A stretch of DNA of 15,000 nt. Source: Eimeria necatrix (lineage: Eukaryota; Apicomplexa; Conoidasida; Eucoccidiorida; Eimeriidae). The first letter of the stretch is position 1; the number at the start of each line of letters is the position of its first letter. The position numbers and the translations under genes were made by a program. Shown here piece after piece: positions 7,608 to 14,878 of the stretch. Where the stretch lies: NCBI RefSeq assembly GCF_000499385.1, contig NW_013654387.1, forward strand, positions 1 to 15,000. The letters run 5' to 3'. Under the pieces are notes generated by a model that saw nothing but the letters and a program-made list of their open reading frames with translations, made no database searches and had not been told where the DNA came from.

Positions 7608-7883
7608 GCACAACTGCCCGCGGTGTATCTCCAGTTGACAAGCGCGCAAGGCTAAAATATAAAACTTCAAATTTGCTGCTCTCCCAGGTGTACATACACC
7701 TTAAATTGCAGAAGCACAGATCCGCCCGCCCCACAGAAAGCCCCGCTGAGGCCCTGCTGCTGCTGCTGCTGCAGCTGGCTGTGTTGCTGCTGCTGCTGCT
7801 GCTGCTGCTGAATTTCGAGCTGCACCAGTCACTTTTTCTGCGGGTTATTTGCCCTCACCTATCCCTTATTCGAAGTTTGTGAA

Positions 7884-7922
<39 letters not shown>

Positions 7923-7989
7923 TGCAGCAGCAGCAGCGGTATGCAGCGGGGCCCCGATCCGGCTTCTCCCCCTTGCAAGTTCTCGCAAT

Positions 7990-8047
7990 TATAAATTTTA
8001 ATTTAATTTAATTTAATTTAATTTAATTTTAATTATAATTATAAACA
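7990..8047. repeat. (AATTT)n low-complexity tract
   Basis: Six or so tandem TTTAA units followed by AATTATAATTATAAA. An abrupt AT-only block directly upstream of a GC-only inverted repeat. Confidence 0.9.
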
Positions 8048-8070
8048 AATTTAGACCCATTGTGGCATTT

Positions 8071-8099
8071 GGGGGCCCCCAGGGCCTCGGGGGCCCCCC
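8071..8099. promoter_or_regulatory. GC-rich inverted repeat just upstream of the 8109 ORF
   Basis: GGGGGCCCCC at 8071-8080, nine spacer bases, then GGGGGCCCCC at 8090-8099. Each half is a palindrome and the two halves are also complementary, so strong RNA or DNA hairpins are possible. It ends nine bases before the ATG at 8109. Confidence 0.6.
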
Positions 8100-8108
8100 G
8101 CTGGTGCA

Positions 8109-8284
8109 ATGCTGCAGCAGCAGCAGCAGCAGCGGCTGGACCTGCTGCTGTCTTTCTTGTGGCTCGGCTGCAGCAAGCTGCTGCGGCTCGCCAAAGCTGC
8201 TGCCTGGTGCACTCCCCCGCTGCTGCTGCTGCGGGACCGCGTTGCTGCTCTCGACAGGACCGACGTTCCTGCTGCTGCTCTCAC

Positions 8285-8326
<42 letters not shown>

Positions 8327-8420
8327 CGGCGTGGGGGTGCGGCCGCAGGCCGCTGCAGAGCGCTTTTCCGTTGCTGCCGCTGCTGCGGCGGCACCCCCAG
8401 CAGCAGCAGCAGCAGCCGAG

Positions 8421-8460
<40 letters not shown>

Positions 8461-8601
8461 GTGAAGGATCTTTTATTTTGACAGCTTTGTCTGCCAAAGA
8501 AATCCACAGGGGATCTTTCGTGCGGCTGCTGCACCCCACAGCAGCAGGACTTCGGGTGTATGCGCAGGTCGTGGGGGTTCCTGGGGACGTCTTGGCGATC
8601 C

Positions 8602-8640
<39 letters not shown>

Positions 8641-9084
8641 GAGAGGAGGGGCGGGAGGTGCTGCTGCAGCAGCTGCAGCACCCAAGCATTGAGGCTAGGT
8701 TTGTCACCGCCGAAGACTTGCTGCTGCTGCTGCTGCGGCTGCTGAGAGACACAGAAATCCAGTGGCAAAGGGAGCGCACTAAACGCCTGCAGCAGCAGCA
8801 GCAGCAGCAGCTGCTGCAGCAGCAGCAGCAGCAGCAGCAAGGGGATGCGTGGGTGCAGTGCTTGCAGCGGAGGGAGGAGGAACACAGAGAGCAGCAGGCC
8901 ATCATCCAGCAGCACATATTTGAGCTGCAGCAGCAGCTGCAGCAGCAGCAGCAGCGGAAGCAGCAGCTGCAGCAGCAGCAGCAGCTGCAGCAGCAGCAGC
9001 AAACTGACTGGTTCCTGCTGCTGCGGGTGCCGCAGGGCCGCTGCTGGGTAGAAAGCATTGTGGCCCCAAACACAAACCCATCAG

Positions 9085-9125
<41 letters not shown>

Positions 9126-9213
9126 GCTCCCTCTGCTGCTGCTGAAGCAAAAGGTGCTGCAGCACACAAAGAAGCAGCGAAGCCTGAAGACAAAAGGACG
9201 CCCGCAAATCAAC

Positions 9214-9291
<78 letters not shown>

Positions 9292-9375
9292 ATGACAGCC
9301 ACACTTTCGGGCTTGTGCCTCTCCCTCTAATTGACGGCGTGCCGCTTCTTGCTGCGCCGGCCCCCCCGAAGCGCC

Positions 9376-9436
<61 letters not shown>

Positions 9437-9578
9437 GTGGGGCGGCGTGTGGGAAGTGTTTTCTTTTTTTTCAATTTTAAATGAATTTAAAATTGCAGCA
9501 GCAAATGAAATCAAAGACAAAAGCCCCAAAGGCACACGGCTGCTGCTGCACCAGCCTTACCCAAAGCCTCCTGCATAG
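8109..9578 (+). CDS. Gln/Ala/Ser-rich protein with a possible Plus3 (Rtf1-like) domain
   Basis: An open frame of 489 residues. After a low-complexity N-terminus, residues about 119-155 read SEGSFILTALSAKEIHRG, SFVRLLHPTAAGLRVYAQVV and GVPGDVLAIP. Further on come SIEARFVTAEDLLLLLLRLL and RDTEIQWQRERTKRL. This order resembles Plus3 domains (GxFVRI...YRVxQVVGV..., then xIxxVSNQxFTExEF, then a helical region), which bind Spt5 or single-stranded DNA in Rtf1-type elongation factors; the core is split by a Gln insertion. Next is a long Gln-rich, probably coiled-coil segment with EEHREQQAIIQQHIFELQQQ, then Ser and Ala runs. The stop TAG at 9576-9578 is the first unit of a TAGC satellite. The start is uncertain, as upstream exons may exist. 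A T-rich stretch before TTGCAG (9457-9498) could hide a last intron; one alternative frame also stops in the satellite. The Plus3 call is by pattern memory only. Confidence 0.5.
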
Positions 9579-9970
9579 CTAGCTAGCTAGCTAGCTAGCT
9601 AGCTAGCTGGCTGGCTAGCTAGTTGTAGCTAGCTGGGTAGCTAGCTAGCTGTCTGGCTAGGCAGTTGGCTAGCCAGCTAGCTATCTGGCTAGCTAGCTAG
9701 GTGGCTCTCTGGCTAGCTAGCTGGCTAGCTAGCCGCATCTCTAGCTAGATGGGTGGCTAGCTAGCTAGCTAGCTAGCTAGGTGATTTGCTGGAGAGCTAA
9801 ATGGCGAGCCACGTGGCCAGCTAGCGAGCTAGCTGGCAGGCTAGCTAGTTGGCTAGCTGGCTAGCTAGTTGGCTAGCTGGCTGGCTAGCTAGTTGGCTAG
9901 CTAGCTAGCTAGCTGGCCAGCTAGCTTGGCGGCCAGAAAGGTTGCTGTTGATGAGCCAGCTAGCTGCTAG
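9574..9970. repeat. TAGC tetranucleotide satellite, block 3
   Basis: The same TAGC/GGCT family as 770-1780, beginning inside the last codons of the preceding ORF (CCTGCATAGC) and fading into CAG tracts by about 9970. Confidence 0.95.
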
Positions 9971-9994
9971 CAGCAACAGCAGCAACAGCAGCAA

Positions 9995-10048
<54 letters not shown>

Positions 10049-10280
10049 CTTGGTGCTTCAGCTAGCGCAGCAGCTAGCTGCTGCTGCTTGTGCCAACTGT
10101 GGGGAGGGGCAGGCCCCAGGCTTTGCTGCATCCCCAGCAAATAACAGCAGCAACACTGCTGCTGCTGCTGCTGCTGCAGCTGCTGCAGCTGCTGCTGCTG
10201 CAGCTGCTGCTGCTGCTGCAGCAGCTGCTGCTGCTGCTGCTGCAGCTGCTACTGCTGCTGCAGCTGCTACAGCACGAAGG
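9964..10280. repeat. CAG/CAA tract followed by CTG/CAGCTG tract
   Basis: Positions 9968-10047 are AGCAAC/CAG repeats. After a unique 100-base segment, positions 10154-10275 are GCTGCTGCAGCTGCTGCAG, a mixture of CTG and CAG that is rich in CAGCTG palindromes. The open frame across it (Asn-Ser, then LVLQLAQQLAAAACANCGEG, then a long Ala run) might be an exon, but I see no conservation or firm splice sites. Confidence 0.75.
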
Positions 10281-10329
10281 CAGCTCCGGTTGAGGGCCAA
10301 ATTGGGGTGTCTGTACAGCTCAATTGGAA

Positions 10330-10460
10330 CACTTGAATTTCAATTAATTTATTTTTCAGTTTATTTGCATTTTTATTTTATTTTTTTTAATTTTAATTTT
10401 ATTTCATTTTTATTTTATTATTATTTTATTTTATTTTATTTTAGTTTCATTTTGCTTCTA
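10330..10460. other. AT-rich low-complexity stretch
   Basis: TTTTATTTTATTTTTTTTAATTTTA-type sequence with no ORF of interest, followed by a degenerate GTGTAC palindrome at 10477-10490. Confidence 0.7.
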
Positions 10461-10527
10461 AGTTGGCCTTTTGCTGAGGTGTATGTACAGCGCGAACAAG
10501 CAGCTTCCGCAGCTGCGGATTCTTAGA

Positions 10528-10575
10528 AGGGTTTAGGGTTTAGGGTTTAGGGTTTAGGGTTTGGGGTTTGGGGTT
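10528..10575. repeat. Telomere-like array, TTTAGGG on +
   Basis: Five or so TTTAGGG units that degrade to TTTGGGG at the 3' end. Confidence 0.95.
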
Positions 10576-10616
10576 CGCGGTGGCCTCTTTTTGCACTGAG
10601 TCTACGCTTTTAGGGC

Positions 10617-10646
10617 CTAGGGTTTAGGGTTTAGGGTTTAGGGTTT
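10617..10646. repeat. Telomere-like array, TTTAGGG on +
   Basis: Four TTTAGGG units flanked by degenerate units, 40 bases after the previous block. Confidence 0.95.
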
Positions 10647-10682
10647 TCGGGGGGTGCGCTCCCGCGGCGTCTCCGTGCTTCG

Positions 10683-10745
10683 AGGGTTTAGGGTTTAGGG
10701 TTTAGGGTTTAGGGTTTGGCAGGCAAAAGCCTAGACCCTAAACCC
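10683..10745. repeat. Telomere-like array, TTTAGGG on +, with a short reversed piece
   Basis: Five TTTAGGG units (10683-10718), then 16 bases later GACCCTAAACCC in the opposite orientation (10734-10745). The short inverted arrangement echoes WDR75 intron 2. Confidence 0.92.
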
Positions 10746-11220
10746 GAAATCAGCGGTTTATGCTCGATTTTTTTGAATTAAAAGATAAAATTAATTAATT
10801 GAAAAGATTAAATTGAAATATAAATTAAATTTTGAATTTAAATTCTTCTAATTTCCCACTTTGCCGAATCAGCAGCCCCGCTGCTGCTGCTGCTGCTGCT
10901 GCTGCTGCAGCCCTGCTGCTGCTGCAGCCCTGCGCAGCCGCGGGAGTGCAGGGGCTTTTGTTGGGCAAATTTGAGCGAATTTTCGTTTAAAAGAACAAAA
11001 ACGAAAACTAAAATAAATAAAATGAAATAAAATAAAAAGAAATGAAATTAAAACGCAAATTTCCGCAAAGAGAGGCTTAGAATCCAGCTCGGCGGACAGC
11101 CCAGCACGTGTGCAGCGTTTCAGCCTCGCCAGGGCAAAAAATAGCGGGAAAAAAGGCTTATTTGAATTTAATTTAATTTAATTTAATTTAATTTACTTTT
11201 ATTTATTTATTTAATTCAAT
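10746..11220. other. AT-rich sequence with CTG tract; no gene seen
   Basis: Contains AATTAAAAGATAAAATTAATT-like sequence, a CTG tract and repeated CTGCAGCCCTG at about 10878-10930, an A-rich stretch (about 10990-11060), and a TTTAATTTAATTT run at 11163-11215. No conserved protein seen. Confidence 0.6.
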
Positions 11221-11272
11221 TTGAGCCAAAAAAGACGACTCGTAGAGCTAACTGGCGCCGCCAGATCCCTGC

Positions 11273-11305
11273 GGTGTACGTACACCTCCAGGTGTACGCA
11301 CACCT
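11273..11305. promoter_or_regulatory. Pair of GTGTAC palindromes
   Basis: GGTGTACGTACACC at 11273-11286 and AGGTGTACGCACACCT at 11290-11305, three bases apart. Two members of the dispersed palindrome family in tandem. Confidence 0.85.
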
Positions 11306-11400
11306 CAGCTGCTGCCTCGCTTTTCACTAGCCTCAATAGCTGCAGCAGCAGTAGCAGCAAAATTCGAAGCTGCAGCACGTCGTCGTTGTTGTCCTTATTA

Positions 11401-11428
11401 TCGTCGTCGTCGTCGTCGTCGTCGTCGT
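11401..11428. repeat. (CGT)n trinucleotide tract
   Basis: Nine TCG/CGT units. This is the only trinucleotide tract in the window that is not of the CAG/CTG class. It gives an Asp run on the minus strand and a Ser run on the plus strand, neither in a supported gene. Confidence 0.9.
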
Positions 11429-11567
11429 GATCAAACGTCAATAGGAAAAAGAAGACCCTCAAATCTCGGGACTTCTCGAGAAAACCCCTAAAAAGGTTTA
11501 AAGTAAAAAGAGGTAAAACAACAGAAATTTAATAAGAAAATTTTGCTTCTAACTCTCTTCAACTTCC

Positions 11568-11676
11568 CCTTTTGCTGCAGCTCCTGCTGCAGCTTTGCTG
11601 CACCTTTTGCTGCACCTTTGCTGCAGCTTTGCTGCACCTTTGCTGCAGCTTTGCTGCACCTTTTGCTGCGCCTTTA
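11568..11676. repeat. Minisatellite of (CTTTTGCTGCAC/CTTTGCTGCAGC)n
   Basis: About eight copies of a 12-13 base unit with TTTGCTGCA constant and ending in CAGC or CACC, plus 13-base variants with an extra T. In the plus orientation every unit resembles a pyrimidine tract followed by CAG. Confidence 0.88.
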
Positions 11677-11783
11677 TGCCTTTGGCTCTTGCTGCTTGTC
11701 TGCTGCTGTGTCTTGCTGTGTTTGCTTGTCTTTGTGTCTTCGCGGTGGCGACTCTGTGGACTTCTTTGGCGCAGCAAGCCCCC

Positions 11784-11835
11784 TAGGGTTTAGGGTTTAG
11801 GGTTTAGGGTTTAGGGTTTAGGGTTTAGGGTTTAG
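11784..11835. repeat. Telomere-like array, TTTAGGG on +, directly before a probable exon
   Basis: Seven TTTAGGG units ending ...GGGTTTAGGAGGATG. The last TTTAG could serve as a splice acceptor for the exon that follows, or the array could be the 5' flank of a start codon. Confidence 0.95.
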
Positions 11836-11839
11836 GAGG

Positions 11840-11943
11840 ATGCAGAACAGCCAGGGGTCGCTGGGCAACATAATTCCTTCGACCCGTTTGGCTGCTTCGG
11901 TGAACAGCCTGGCGAGTCAGGTGTCTGTACACCCCAAAGACCC

Positions 11944-11978
<35 letters not shown>

Positions 11979-12079
11979 TGCAGCAGCAGCAGCAGCGGAA
12001 GGCTGATGGGCTGGCGCTGGAAGCAGCAGCAAACTCTCTTGCTGCTGTTGCCCAGCTCGCCAACAGCCGGCTGGCGGAG
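11840..12079 (+). CDS. Probable exon of an unrecognised Gln-rich protein
   Basis: Eighty codons from ATG 11840 to the donor GCGGAG-GTGAGG (GT at 12080-12081), phase 0. It reads MQNSQGSLGNIIPSTRLAAS, VNSLASQVSVHP, a Gln run, then RKADGLALEAAANSLAAVAQ and LANSRLAE. Helical, Ala/Leu-rich flanks surround the Gln run. The other two frames are closed, which supports this one. A palindrome-family copy lies inside it (GGTGTCTGTACACC, 11920-11933, encoding Gln-Val-Ser-Val-His). It may start here or continue from an upstream exon through a TTTAG acceptor. Its splice phase does not match the exon at 14747, so a direct join is not supported. Confidence 0.5.
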
Positions 12080-12116
12080 GTGAGGAGAAAAGGCGAATTC
12101 TTTTTTTTGTTGCAGC

Positions 12117-12124
12117 TTTTATTT

Positions 12125-12163
<39 letters not shown>

Positions 12164-12185
12164 TTTGTTTATTTATTTATTTTCT
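12117..12185. repeat. (TTTA)n tract
   Basis: A near-perfect TTTA tetranucleotide run shortly after the donor at 12080. It marks the start of the AT-rich block. Confidence 0.92.
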
Positions 12186-12970
12186 TTTTATTTAAAGTCA
12201 TTTATTTCCGTCTAGCAGTGAAAAAGAAACTCGGGAAGAAATAAATGCAAATTTTCTGCTGAAGAAAAAAGAAAAAACACTTCCTGAGGTGTACGTACAC
12301 CCCAGCATTCCCCGAGGTGTATGTACGCCGCGGTGTATGTACACCTGGGCTGCTGAAGTCTTTCGTTTCGTTTTTTCGCATTTAATTGTTTATTTTTGTT
12401 TTTATTTATCTTAAAATGTTTATTTTTGAGATTTGAAGTTCAAAAGAAACTCTTTTTAACCAGCATTCGCGCATTTCCAGGTGTATGTACACCTCAGGTC
12501 CACATCGTCGGCGAGGACTCGCGACCCGTCCCGAAACCCCACATACCTTCAGATAAATGCGAATTTCGTTTTCTGGCGGGTAAAAGAACAAAAAAAGAAT
12601 AAAATTAATTCAAATTAATTAAAATTGATCTTTATTTCCTTTTTAATTCGAAAAAAAAACATTTTTAATCCGTTTTCCAGCAGCAGCAGCAGCAGCAGCA
12701 GCTGTCACTGCAGCACATGCAGCAAAGCGAAAAGCACTTTTAATTCATTTTCTTTTTAAATCCACCAATTAATATATTTTATATTTATTTATTATCTGTA
12801 TTTACTCCAGATTGCACATATAAATGCAAACAAACTCTTGAAAAAATATTATTAAAAAAAAATACATTTATATTTGAGGTGGTACTTTTGCATGCATTGC
12901 ATTTGGTAAAATCAAACATATGTACAAATGCGTATATACAAATATATAAAAATATTTACAAGTTTTTGTT
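12186..12970. other. AT-rich non-coding block carrying several GTGTAC palindromes
   Basis: Palindrome copies at 12288-12301, 12315-12328, 12332-12345 and 12479-12494, plus a lone CAG tract at 12680-12702. Short open frames here (for example 12396-12602) look like chance. No gene seen. Confidence 0.7.
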
Positions 12971-12972
12971 TA

Positions 12973-13050
12973 CTATATTTATTATATTTATTATATTTAT
13001 TATATTTATTATATTTATTATATTTATTATATTTATCATATTTATTGTAT
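12973..13050. repeat. 9-bp tandem repeat (TATATTTAT)n
   Basis: Eight or so copies of TTATATTTA with period 9. A period divisible by three gives an open Ile/Phe/Leu-rich frame that is not a gene. Confidence 0.93.
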
Positions 13051-13361
13051 ATACATATTGTATATAGCATGCATATGTGTGTGGCTGTACATAAATATAT
13101 ATATTATATATTTGTGTATTTTTGTCTTTACTCAAACTTATATATACATTTTAATTTATATAATTGGATATTTTAATTTTTAGAAATTTTGCGTTTTAAT
13201 TAAATAAATAATTTCGAGTTTGTTTTAAGTGGTTTAAAAAGGAGAACAAATAAATCCCCGATAAATAAACATTAAAAAATAATTGGACCTGTAATTATAT
13301 TTTTTACTTTTTATTTTTTTATTTTTAATGGCATTAAAACAGCTAAAAATAAAATGCACAA

Positions 13362-13403
13362 ATGCAGTGCCTTCCAGTGTATGTACACTGGAAGGCACTG
13401 CAT
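13362..13403. other. 42-bp perfect palindrome with GTGTATGTACAC core
   Basis: Two exact 20-base arms (left arm ATGCAGTGCCTTCCAGTGTA) flank a two-base centre TG. The central CAGTGTATGTACACTG is a member of the palindrome family; the outer arms are unrelated to those of other members. Confidence 0.95.
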
Positions 13404-13530
13404 CTCTTGCACTATTTTATTTCACACTTTTGCATGCATTTAATTAAATGCGAAAGTTTTCATTTTTATCAAATTTTGAAGACATTTTATTTTTAAAATG
13501 TTTATTAGTTGCATATTTGCACACTTAAAT

Positions 13531-13805
13531 ACTTGCGTCTTTGTATAATATGTGTTATAAATAATAGTTCTTGAAATGGCTAACAGTAAATATTAATATC
13601 TCAAAGTATCTTTTAAATGAAATAATATTTAATAGCATTTAATATATATATGCTAGTATATGTAGTAGATAATAATATATACTGATGGAGAATATATATA
13701 ATACATAACTATTTATGCAAATATCTAAAAATACTTAAATGGTAAATAATAAAATGTAATAAAATATGGTAATTTGTAATCACGTATTTAATAATATTTA
13801 ATTAT
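13531..13805. repeat. 275-bp tandem duplication, copy 1
   Basis: Starts ACTTGCGTCTTT and ends ATATTTAATTAT. AT-rich with no ORF. Confidence 0.93.
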
Positions 13806-14080
13806 ACTTGCGTCTTTATATAATATGTGTTATAAATAATAGTTCTTGAAATGGCTAATAGTAAATATTAATATCTAAAAGTATTTTTTAAATGAAATAA
13901 TATTTAATAGCATTTAATATATATATGCTGGTATATGTAATAGATAATAATATATACTGGTGGGGAATATATATAATATATAACTATTTATGCAAATATT
14001 TAAAAATACTTGAGTGGTAAATAATAAAATATAATGAAATATGGTAATTTGTGATCACGTATTTAATAATATTTAATAAT
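13806..14080. repeat. 275-bp tandem duplication, copy 2
   Basis: Directly follows copy 1 with no gap and no net indel. By eye about 16 of 275 positions differ (about 94% identity), all but two of them transitions. Confidence 0.93.
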
Positions 14081-14171
14081 ATCTAACAGTATATAATAAT
14101 AAATAATAAAATAAAAAAATGAAAAGAGAAGTAATTTATACACCACAAAATCCTTTCACATACGTTATCCG

Positions 14172-14207
14172 GGTGTACGTACACTCCAATGTGCACGCAT
14201 GCACATT
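14172..14207. promoter_or_regulatory. GTGTAC palindrome next to a GTGCA inverted repeat
   Basis: GGTGTACGTACACT at 14172-14185, then AATGTGCA / TGCACATT arms around CGCA at 14188-14207. Confidence 0.75.
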
Positions 14208-14359
14208 TAGAAAAGTGGAATAAACGAAAAAATCATTTTTAAATAAATAAATATACTTCTGAACATCTTTCAGTTGCGTCTTCACTTAAATTTGCATCTA
14301 ATTGTCTAAAGGAATTAAAATAATTTTAAATCTGAAAATGCCCTTTTAGACAAACTCCC

Positions 14360-14412
14360 AGGTGTACGTACACCTCAGGCCTGTGCGCTCAGGTGTACGT
14401 ACACCTGAGCGC
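14360..14412. promoter_or_regulatory. Two perfect GTGTACGTACAC palindromes (16 and 28 bp)
   Basis: AGGTGTACGTACACCT at 14360-14375. A 28-bp perfect palindrome follows at 14385-14412: the same core with outer arms GCGCTC / GAGCGC. Confidence 0.93.
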
Positions 14413-14600
14413 TGCGCGCTCACAACCAATTTGAGTTTAAATTTCGAAATTCAAAAAACGAAATACAAAAAATAAAAGAAATAAAGGAAAGAGAGAATAA
14501 AAAGAATAAAAAGAAAGTTCAAAAGTGCCAATTCGGAAAACAATTAAAAATGCCATTTACAAAAAGACAATTTCCAGAAAAACACAAGCCAAGGCTCTGC

Positions 14601-14710
14601 TGCATGCAAATGCATGCATGCATGCAAATGCATGCATGCATGCATGCAAACGCATGCAAACGCATGCATGCATGCAAACGCATGCAAATGCATGCATGCA
14701 TGCATGCAAA
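14601..14710. repeat. TGCATGCA(AA) array
   Basis: Tandem TGCATG units interspersed with TGCAAA and CGCATG. TGCATGC is a self-complementary word known as an ApiAP2-type regulatory motif in apicomplexans. The array ends 36 bases before the probable acceptor at 14746. Confidence 0.9.
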
Positions 14711-14746
14711 TTGAATTAAAATTTAGAGAATGTTTTTTCTTTGAAG

Positions 14747-14814
14747 GTCCGGGATGGAGGCCTCTTTGTAAAGAGGCTTATGAAGTGCAGCAAACGCAAG
14801 CGGCATATGGAGAC
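14747..14814 (+). CDS. Probable exon of an unrecognised gene (exon A)
   Basis: The acceptor TTTTTTCTTTGAAG ends at 14746; the exon begins GT CCG GGA TGG and reads PGWRPLCKEAYEVQQTQAAY then GD, ending at GAC-GTAAGG (donor at 14815). A second open frame exists (RDGGLFVKRLMKCSKRKRHM), but joined to exon B it meets a stop, so the first frame is preferred. No family recognised. Confidence 0.5.
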
Positions 14815-14827
14815 GTAAGGCCTGCTG

Positions 14828-14876
<49 letters not shown>

Positions 14877-14878
14877 AG
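14815..14878 (+). other. 64-nt intron consisting of GTAAGG plus (CTG)n CAG
   Basis: Donor GTAAGGCC, then CTGCTCCTG and an uninterrupted CTG run, then CAG at 14876-14878. It is the clearest case in the window of CTG acting as the sequence before a 3' splice site. Spliced phase is 0. Confidence 0.6.

Larger units (their letters stand above)
7219..8108. promoter_or_regulatory. Divergent intergenic region between the WDR75-like gene (-) and the 8109 ORF (+)
   Basis: About 890 bases that should hold the start regions of two genes facing apart. Contents in order: CTG/TTG-rich sequence with open frames of low-complexity protein (7255-7610); TAAAATATAAAACT at about 7651; the palindrome AGGTGTACATACACCT at 7686-7701; CTG tracts (about 7756-7810); a CAG tract (7886-7940); an AATTT run (about 7990-8047); and a GC-rich inverted repeat (8071-8099). 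I see no conserved protein, but untranslated leader exons may be present. Core promoter elements cannot be assigned with confidence. Confidence 0.5.

Noticed and set aside
7255..7882. Open frames in the divergent intergenic region, including a plus-strand stretch NPADLGWEALRKREKAAERS
   Set aside because: Short, without family resemblance or convincing splice sites; kept only as a possible untranslated or unidentified exon.
8013..9535. Minus-strand open frames of poly-Cys, Leu and Ala opposite the 8109 ORF
   Set aside because: Shadow frames of the CAG tracts. The plus frame has non-repetitive, protein-like segments and the minus frames do not.
9942..10526. Plus-strand open frame with Asn-Ser and Ala runs after the third satellite block
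   Set aside because: Almost wholly simple repeat, then AT-rich Phe/Tyr-rich translation; no conservation and no clear splice pattern.
11211..11462. Minus-strand frame with an Asp run
   Set aside because: The Asp run is the (CGT)n microsatellite; the flanks are AT-rich or palindrome sequence with no protein-like character.
12879..13176. Open frames of Ile, Phe, Leu and Tyr in the AT-rich block
   Set aside because: Produced by the 9-bp repeat, whose period is a multiple of three; not a membrane protein gene.
11273..14412. CRISPR-like array suggested by repeated palindromes
   Set aside because: Spacing is irregular (3 to over 800 bases), flanks vary, and the genome is eukaryotic.
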